DNA of 37,423 nucleotides from Eubacteriales bacterium (lineage in GTDB: Bacteria > Bacillota > Clostridia > JAQUNY01): the NCBI GenBank assembly GCA_028717405.1, contig JAQUNY010000001.1, forward strand, positions 1-37,423, read 5' to 3'. How positions within the stretch are numbered: the stretch's first letter is position 1; each line of letters starts with the position of its first letter. The notes beneath the pieces were generated by a model, which saw nothing but the letters and a program-made list of their open reading frames with translations, made no database searches and had not been told where the DNA came from. Shown here piece after piece: positions 34,589 to 37,423 of this stretch. The position numbers were made by a program, and so were the translations under genes.

Positions 34589-35523
34589 ATTTTAGCCGCC
34601 TTCTTTGCGATCACTGACGAGATCGTGTTGATAAATAGCACCAGCAGCAGAAGAACTACCGCTGTAGCAAAGGCTTCATTTGTATTAAAGCCTTCTCCTG
34701 ATAAAATATACATATGTACTGACAAGGTCCTGCCTGAATCCATCAGGAAATTACTTCCCGATGGTATCCCCGCTACCGTGCCGGCAGTATATATCAGCGC
34801 CGCAGTCTCGCCGGCAATGCGCCCCACTCCCAGTATAACCCCTGCAAGTATTCCCGGCACGGCAGAAGGAAGCACTATTTTAAAAACCGTTCTCAGCTTG
34901 CCCGCTCCCAAACCGAAACTTGCTTCCCTGTAACCGTCAGGCACTGACTTTAATGCCTCCTCTGCTGTCCTCATTATCAGAGGCAGGACCATAATTGCAA
35001 GGGTTGCGCTGCCGGCCAGTATGGAAAACCCCCATCCAAGATAAGCCACAAAAAACAGAAGGCCAAAGAGGCCGTATACAATCGACGGTATGCCGGAAAG
35101 AGTCTCAGAGGTAAGCCTGATCAGGGCTACCAAACGATTTCCCCTCCCTGCATACTCCACAAGGAAAACCGCGGCAAATACACCAAGCGGTACAGAAAGA
35201 ACAAGTGATACCAGGGTAATCACCAGAGTATTGATAATAGCCGGGAACATTGACACATTCTCCGATGAATAAACCGGTGAAAACAGAGAAAGCCTTAAAT
35301 GCGGGATCCCTTTTGCCAGAATATACCCAATGAGGAAAACAAGCATGCCAAATGATAACGAAGCTGAAATAATTACAAGGCTCTTAAGTGCAAGAGAACC
35401 CGGTTTGATGCGCGGCCTGCAGCAAACTATTCCTTCACCGCTGATTTCTCCTGATCCGGAAGGTACCGGGCAGGATTTGTTCCCGGATAATTTATTTATA
35501 ATTGATTTTACTTTACTTCTCAT
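34585..35523 (-). CDS. pstA: Phosphate ABC transporter permease PstA
   Basis: The 312-residue protein has six predicted membrane helices after a cytoplasmic lead of about 40 residues that is longer than usual. The EAA coupling loop reads EEALKSVPDGYREASFGLGA, and GRIAGETAALIYTAG is typical of PstA. It forms the channel with PstC. Its start overlaps the pstC stop by 4 bases, and its stop overlaps pstB. Confidence 0.95.
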   Translation of the reverse strand: MRSKVKSIINKLSGNKSCPVPSGSGEISGEGIVCCRPRIKPGSLALKSLVIISASLSFGMLVFLIGYILAKGIPHLRLSLFSPVYSSENVSMFPAIINTLVITLVSLVLSVPLGVFAAVFLVEYAGRGNRLVALIRLTSETLSGIPSIVYGLFGLLFFVAYLGWGFSILAGSATLAIMVLPLIMRTAEEALKSVPDGYREASFGLGAGKLRTVFKIVLPSAVPGILAGVILGVGRIAGETAALIYTAGTVAGIPSGSNFLMDSGRTLSVHMYILSGEGFNTNEAFATAVVLLLLVLFINTISSVIAKKAAKI

Positions 35524-36419
35524 TCTGCAGCCTTTCTGCCAAGCATGTTAAATATGATGTTTATTGCAAGAATGAATATAAACAGGACCACTCCTGTCGC
35601 AATCAGGGCCCCTCTGTGCAGATCGGCGGCATATCCCATCTCAAGCACGATATTTGCCGTCATTGTTCTCACTCCTTTTAATATGCTTACAGGCATTCTG
35701 GCCTGATTGCCTGCAATCATTATCACAGCCATGGTTTCCCCGACAGCCCTTCCTGTTCCAAGCACGACTGAGGCCAGGATCCCCGACCTTGCCGCCGGGA
35801 GAACAGATGTAAAAACGGCACGTTCATGAGTCGCCCCAAGAGCAAGAGCTCCTTCATAATACTGTTCAGGTACCGCTTTCAGCGCCGCCTCACTAACTCC
35901 GGCTATTGTCGGTAATATCATGATCCCCAGAAGCAATGAAGCAGTCAATATACTGTAGCCATTTCCCCCGAAAATATTTCTGATAAAAGGTACAAGCACC
36001 ATCAGTCCGAAAAAGCCGTAAACCACCGAAGGAATACCGGCAAGCAGTTCCAATGCAGGTTTCAGGAAACCGTAAAATTTGCGCGGACAATAATGCGACA
36101 TAAAAACCGCAGTCAATAATCCAACCGGCACCCCCAGCAATATTGCGCCGGTGGTTACGGCAAGACTGCCGGCAATCATAGGCAGGATGCCGTATGACGC
36201 CGGGACATCTCCCGGCGCCCATAGCGTACCAGTCAGGAAATCTTTAATACCTATCTCATACATTGCCGGGAAACCGTTGATAAACAGAAATATACAAATA
36301 AGGAGCACCGATACTACCGACGCCGATGCGGCTACCATGAAAACCATTTTCATTATATTTTCAGAGGCCAGTCTTTTGGCTTCCCCGTCTTTGTCCGGTT
36401 TTTTCCTGTTTTCATCCAT
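35520..36419 (-). CDS. pstC: Phosphate ABC transporter permease PstC
   Basis: The 299-residue protein has about six membrane helices. Typical PstC segments are LAGIPSVVYGFFGLMVLVPF, the EAA loop EAALKAVPEQYYEGALALGA, and GRAVGETMAVIMIAGN. It pairs with PstA to carry phosphate across the membrane. Its ATG is 2 bases after the pstS stop, with the likely ribosome site inside the pstS end. Confidence 0.95.
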   Translation of the reverse strand: MDENRKKPDKDGEAKRLASENIMKMVFMVAASASVVSVLLICIFLFINGFPAMYEIGIKDFLTGTLWAPGDVPASYGILPMIAGSLAVTTGAILLGVPVGLLTAVFMSHYCPRKFYGFLKPALELLAGIPSVVYGFFGLMVLVPFIRNIFGGNGYSILTASLLLGIMILPTIAGVSEAALKAVPEQYYEGALALGATHERAVFTSVLPAARSGILASVVLGTGRAVGETMAVIMIAGNQARMPVSILKGVRTMTANIVLEMGYAADLHRGALIATGVVLFIFILAINIIFNMLGRKAAE

Positions 36420-36421
36420 AT

Positions 36422-37315
36422 TTATTTACTATTTACCTCATCCCAGCTTTCGATCTCTCCGATATAAATTTTTCTTACATCTGAGCTTTTCAGTCCATCC
36501 AGAGGATTTGAGTTGTTAACGATCACCGCTATCCCGTCAAGAGCTATTGCCAGAGGATCAAGCTCTTCAAGCTCGCTGGCCTTGAGCTCGCGGCTTGCCA
36601 TACCTATGTCGCATGTCCCATCCCTGGCTGCTGTCATTCCGGCTGTCGAATCACTGGTCTGTACCTCTATGACAGCACCGGTATTGACCACCCTGTAGGC
36701 TTCTACCAGTTTTTCCATTATAGGTGACACTGACGATGAACCTGCTATTACAAGTTTTCCTGAAGGCTTAGATCCGCTGTACATCTCCGCCGCATCATTC
36801 ACGGCAATATAGCCTTTAGCTACAACAGCCTGGCCTTCCCTGCTCATGACAAATGCGATAAAATCTTCAGCCAAAGCTGAAATGACCCCTTTCCTAACGG
36901 CTACATTAAACGGCCTCGCTACATTGTATGATTTATTTTTAATGTTTTCAACACTTGCTGCGGCGCCATCTATGGAAAGCGCTTTGACAGAGTCGTTTAG
37001 TGAACCCAGTGATATATAGCCGATCGAATATTTATCTCCGGCAACACCTGTAAGAACCACATCTGTTTTGTTAGCTATTATGGCTTCAACAGTTGTACGG
37101 TCTGTCTTTTTCCCGTCAGTGCCTTTTTCTTCTATCCCCATGAGTTCGATAAAAGCTCCCCTTGTTCCGGATCCGCCTTCACGCGATATCACATTAATCT
37201 GCCTTGAGCTGTCAAATGTGTCATTATCTGCACCCGGAGATGAGCACCCTGTAAGCGCCGTTAAGAAAATCACTGCCGCTGCTGCTGCAGCCAGTTTCTT
37301 TACTTTTTCCCCCAT
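36422..37315 (-). CDS. pstS: Phosphate-binding lipoprotein PstS, circularly permuted
   Basis: About 297 residues. A lipoprotein signal peptide ends with lipobox LTGC (Cys24). The order of the two PstS halves is reversed relative to the textbook protein. INVISREGGSGTRGAF, normally in the second half, comes first at about residue 40. The usual N-terminal phosphate loop AGSSSVSPIMEKL comes at about 191, followed by DSTAGMTAARDGTCDIGMASREL and the segment SSDVRKIYIGEIESWDEV that ends the protein. Both lobes' phosphate-contacting loops (SSS, SREGGSGTR, TSDSTAG) are kept, so binding should be intact. The ATG at 37315 has AAAGGA at 7 bases; a longer form from 37351 is possible. It leads pstSCAB-phoU. 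Confidence 0.93.
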   Translation of the reverse strand: MGEKVKKLAAAAAAVIFLTALTGCSSPGADNDTFDSSRQINVISREGGSGTRGAFIELMGIEEKGTDGKKTDRTTVEAIIANKTDVVLTGVAGDKYSIGYISLGSLNDSVKALSIDGAAASVENIKNKSYNVARPFNVAVRKGVISALAEDFIAFVMSREGQAVVAKGYIAVNDAAEMYSGSKPSGKLVIAGSSSVSPIMEKLVEAYRVVNTGAVIEVQTSDSTAGMTAARDGTCDIGMASRELKASELEELDPLAIALDGIAVIVNNSNPLDGLKSSDVRKIYIGEIESWDEVNSK

Positions 37316-37377
37316 GGGAATTTCCTTTCTCATTTTAAACATATTAAACATATTCTTACCCCTTTCCGAACATTTTT

Positions 37378-37415
37378 ATTTTATCTTTATATGCAATATA
37401 TCGCAAGATTGTTAA
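37378..37415 (-). promoter_or_regulatory. pst operon promoter with a Pho-box-like TTAACA
   Basis: On the minus strand TTGCGA (37401-37406), a 17-base spacer and TAAAAT (37378-37383) form a promoter. TTAACA (37410-37415), which matches one PhoP-type half-repeat, lies 3 bases upstream of the -35. Further repeats, if any, would fall outside the window. Confidence 0.55.
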
Positions 37416-37423
37416 ACCAACAT

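Overview
The window looks like a chromosomal segment of a low-to-mid GC Firmicute, most likely a clostridial anaerobe. The inference rests on strong GGAGG-type ribosome binding sites, TTG and GTG starts, a perfect CtsR operator in front of clpB, a PstS with its two halves in swapped order (an arrangement I associate with Clostridia), and several sporeformer-like two-component systems. I found no rRNA, tRNA, CRISPR array, insertion sequence or phage gene. Nearly all genes lie on the minus strand; only serS and one AraC-type regulator are on the plus strand.

Region 1 (1-7.1 kb, minus strand) is a run of closely spaced genes: a Gfo/Idh/MocA oxidoreductase, lemA, a TPM-domain membrane protein, an M24 peptidase, an AraC regulator, a ThuA-like protein and a second Gfo/Idh/MocA oxidoreductase. 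A good promoter sits at the upstream end, with its -35 box on the recD2 stop codon. The ThuA and Gfo/Idh/MocA genes suggest oxidation and isomerisation of a sugar or glycoside, but no transporter or glycosidase is present. Region 2 (7.1-14 kb) is housekeeping: recD2, a VOC-fold protein, clpB with a CtsR box, and divergently a seryl-tRNA synthetase. Region 3 (14-17.1 kb) is a second small sugar cassette: Gfo/Idh/MocA, a TIM-barrel isomerase/epimerase and a divergent AraC regulator. Region 4 (17.2-21.6 kb) has a PhoR/PhoB-like kinase-regulator pair and NAD(P)-glutamate dehydrogenase with its own promoter and terminator.

Region 5 (21.8-33 kb) is the most interesting part. A 2558-residue nonribosomal peptide synthetase has the order C-A-T-C-A-T-R. 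The first C domain looks like a lipopeptide starter (N-acylating) domain. The second A domain carries a proline-like specificity code. The last domain is a reductase. The product predicted from this is an N-acyl-Xaa-prolinal, a lipodipeptide aldehyde. The NRPS stop codon overlaps the start of a 7-TM sensor histidine kinase gene, which is followed after about 50 bases by a REC-HD-GYP response regulator. This suggests one operon that makes a small molecule, senses a signal and degrades cyclic di-GMP. No phosphopantetheinyl transferase or exporter lies in the window.

Region 6 (33-37.4 kb) is a complete phosphate operon, pstS-pstC-pstA-pstB-phoU, with very short or overlapping junctions and a clear promoter at the window edge. 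It lies directly upstream of the NRPS operon on the same strand.
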